Origin: Alphaproteobacteria bacterium | GTDB lineage: Bacteria > Pseudomonadota > Alphaproteobacteria > Rhodobacterales > Rhodobacteraceae | Length of the DNA stretch: 15,560 bases | Direction of reading: 5' to 3' | Assembly (NCBI GenBank): GCA_030830465.1 | Contig: JAURMY010000169.1 | Location: 1-15,560 of the forward strand | Shown here: positions 14,083-15,560 of the stretch, in pieces | Layout of the letters: every line of letters begins with the position of its first letter | Position numbering within the stretch: position 1 is the first letter of the stretch | Made by a program: the position numbers and the translations under genes | The notes under the pieces: model-generated | What the model was told of the DNA's origin: nothing | Databases searched by the model: none | The model's input: the letters and a program-made list of their open reading frames with translations, nothing else

Positions 14083-14913
14083 GTGACCGACGCGCCCCGC
14101 CTTGCCATCATTGCCGGGGCCGGTCTGTTGCCGGAAATGCTGGCAAACCAGTGCCGGGCGACGGGGCAGGCCTATGTGGTGGTGACATTCCCGACGGTGC
14201 CGCTGCCCTGGGCCGGGGCGCATCCCACCCTTGCCGCCCGGTTTGAACACTTGGGGGCGATGTTCCAAAAGCTTCACGATCATCACTGCGCCAAAGCGGT
14301 GTTTGCCGGTGCGATGACCCGGCCGCACCTGGACCTGACACAGCTTGACGACACTTCACGCAGGCTTGTCGCCGCACTTGGGGCCGGGGATGACACCACG
14401 TTGCGGGCCTCCGCGCGCCTGTTCGCTGAGAACGGGCTTGACGTCGTGGCCCCGCAGGCGATCCTGCCGGACTTGCAGTGTGACCCGGGGGTTATGGGCA
14501 GGATTGCGCCGGGTGCTGCGGATCTTGCCGATATCGCCCGTGCGGCGGCGATTGTCACCGCCCTGGGACGGGTCGATGTGGGGCAGGGGGCGGTGGTGGC
14601 GCAAGGGCTTTGCCTGGGCTTGGAAAGCCTGCAAGGCACCGATGTCATGCTGGATTTCGTCGCCAGAACCGCGGAAAACCTCCGCCCTGATCCGAATGGC
14701 GCGCGCGGCGTGCTTTACAAGGCCTGCAAGCCCGATCAGGACGCGCGCCTTGATTTGCCCGCCATCGGACCGGATACCGTTGCGGCGGCCCGCGCCGCCG
14801 GTCTTGCCGGTATCGCACTTGAGGCGGGTCAGGTGATGATCCTGAACCGGGCAGAGACACTGGCCGCTGCCGATCGCGCCGGCCTGTTCGTTTTTGGATA
14901 TCAGGTACCATGA
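14083..14913 (+). CDS. lpxI: UDP-2,3-diacylglucosamine diphosphatase LpxI
   Basis: LpxI cleaves UDP-2,3-diacylglucosamine to 2,3-diacylglucosamine 1-phosphate and UMP, replacing the unrelated LpxH of E. coli. The 276-residue protein (formerly DUF1009) shows IAGAGLLPEMLA near the N-terminus, GAMTRP near residue 72, and DVVAPQAILPDL in the middle. LGRVDVGQGAVVAQGL and LESLQGTD follow. The C-terminal catalytic-domain motif is KPDQDARLDLPAIG from about residue 216. Asp224 of that motif probably corresponds to the catalytic Asp225 of the Caulobacter enzyme. It starts at GTG 14083, four bases after the lpxA stop, and its stop overlaps the lpxB start as ATGA, so the three lpx genes are translationally tight. 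LpxI is the normal alphaproteobacterial form. Confidence 0.95.
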   Translation: MTDAPRLAIIAGAGLLPEMLANQCRATGQAYVVVTFPTVPLPWAGAHPTLAARFEHLGAMFQKLHDHHCAKAVFAGAMTRPHLDLTQLDDTSRRLVAALGAGDDTTLRASARLFAENGLDVVAPQAILPDLQCDPGVMGRIAPGAADLADIARAAAIVTALGRVDVGQGAVVAQGLCLGLESLQGTDVMLDFVARTAENLRPDPNGARGVLYKACKPDQDARLDLPAIGPDTVAAARAAGLAGIALEAGQVMILNRAETLAAADRAGLFVFGYQVP

Positions 14914-15560
14914 CCGGCCCGCGCGCGGTGTTTCTGATCGCGGGCGAACCTTCGGGTGACCGCCTCGGGGCCAGCCTGATGGCCGGCCTCAAACAGCTAG
15001 AGCCGACCCTGACTTTTCACGGCATTGGCGGGCCCTTGATGCAGGCCGAGGGGCTCGACAGCCTGTTTCCGATGTCAGACCTTGCCGTGATGGGGCTGCT
15101 TGAGGTTCTGCCGAAGCTGCCGAAATTGCTGGCGCGGGCCGCGCAGGCGGCCAGGGCGGTCACCGCCCTTGACCCGGCCGCGCTGATCACCATTGACAGC
15201 CCGGATTTCTGCCTGCGGGTCGCCGCCCGCGCCAAGGCCGCCCGTCCGGGCCTGAAAACCATCCATTATGTCGCCCCCACGGTGTGGGCCTGGCGGCCCG
15301 AACGGGCGGCAAAAATGGCCCGCAGCATTGACCACGTACTGGCCCTGTTCCCGTTTGAGCCGCCCTATATGCTGGCCGAAGGCATGGGATGCGATTTTGT
15401 CGGTCATCCGGTTGCCGCCGATCCCGTGCCCGGCCCCGCCGAAACCAGGGATTTTCGCGCCCGGCACGGCATTGATCCCAAAGCGCCGCTGCTGGCGGTT
15501 CTGCCGGGTTCGCGGCAGGGAGAGATCACCCGGATGGCGCCGGTCTTTGCCGAGGTTGTC
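14910..15560 (+). CDS. lpxB: Lipid-A-disaccharide synthase (N-terminal part)
   Basis: LpxB joins UDP-2,3-diacylglucosamine and 2,3-diacylglucosamine 1-phosphate into the lipid A disaccharide at the inner face of the inner membrane (glycosyltransferase family 19). From ATG 14910 the frame stays open for 217 codons to the right edge, so a bit more than half the usual protein of about 380-390 residues is visible. Motifs in order are IAGEPSGDRLGASL at residues 9-22, ITIDSPDFCLRVA, the signature VAPTVWAWRPERAAKM, LALFPFEPPYM, FVGHPV, and VLPGSRQGEI near the edge. The start overlaps the lpxI stop by four bases (ATGA). The C-terminal half with the UDP-sugar binding residues lies outside the window. 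The frame has no closing stop in the window. Confidence 0.97.
   Translation, partial: MTGPRAVFLIAGEPSGDRLGASLMAGLKQLEPTLTFHGIGGPLMQAEGLDSLFPMSDLAVMGLLEVLPKLPKLLARAAQAARAVTALDPAALITIDSPDFCLRVAARAKAARPGLKTIHYVAPTVWAWRPERAAKMARSIDHVLALFPFEPPYMLAEGMGCDFVGHPVAADPVPGPAETRDFRARHGIDPKAPLLAVLPGSRQGEITRMAPVFAEVV

Noticed and set aside
13293..14111. 272-codon minus-strand ORF opposite lpxA
   Set aside because: It mirrors the regular hexapeptide codons of lpxA; composition is His/Asp/Gly-rich without motifs.

Overview
The window reads as chromosomal DNA of a marine-type alphaproteobacterium, most likely order Rhodobacterales (Roseobacter group). The reasons are gene order and protein style: a ppiD-trpE pair, trpG separated from trpE by a polysaccharide-deacetylase-like gene, lpxI instead of lpxH, and the bamA-skp-fabZ-lpxA-lpxI-lpxB run. 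GC content looks like about 60% by eye. No transposase, integrase, CRISPR array, tRNA or rRNA gene was seen.

Left part (1-1895). The first 95 codons of trpG lie on the minus strand and run off the left edge. Divergent from it is a membrane-anchored, proline-rich protein with a divergent polysaccharide deacetylase domain (415-1671). It converges on trpE across a 224-base gap that holds a GC-rich hairpin and a 113-base element with 20-base inverted ends, probably a dispersed palindromic repeat.

Middle, minus strand (1896-8304). In transcription order: a GMC-family FAD oxidoreductase that must start at TTG, a PLP aminotransferase with a hairpin-rich leader, a PpiD/SurA_N periplasmic chaperone, and trpE two bases after ppiD. 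A good promoter candidate (TTGTAA, 17 bases, TAATAT) sits just in front of ppiD, so trpE is probably co-expressed with an envelope folding factor and has no room for its own attenuator.

Centre, plus strand (8443-9652). Three unrecognised genes: a 58-codon GTG-start ORF, a 226-residue lipoprotein, and a 59-residue single-span membrane peptide. They occupy the place directly upstream of bamA where rseP is usual.

Right part, plus strand (9836-15560). An envelope biogenesis cluster. BamA inserts outer-membrane proteins, Skp/OmpH escorts them through the periplasm, FabZ makes acyl chains, and LpxA, LpxI and LpxB (cut by the right edge) carry out early lipid A steps. A strong promoter candidate (TTGACA, 17 bases, TATTCA) precedes bamA, and gaps are short from bamA to lpxB apart from 73 bases before fabZ. 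lpxD is absent from its common place between skp and fabZ.

No obviously new defence or mobile system is present. The least explained parts are the three small genes before bamA and the inverted-repeat element after the deacetylase gene.
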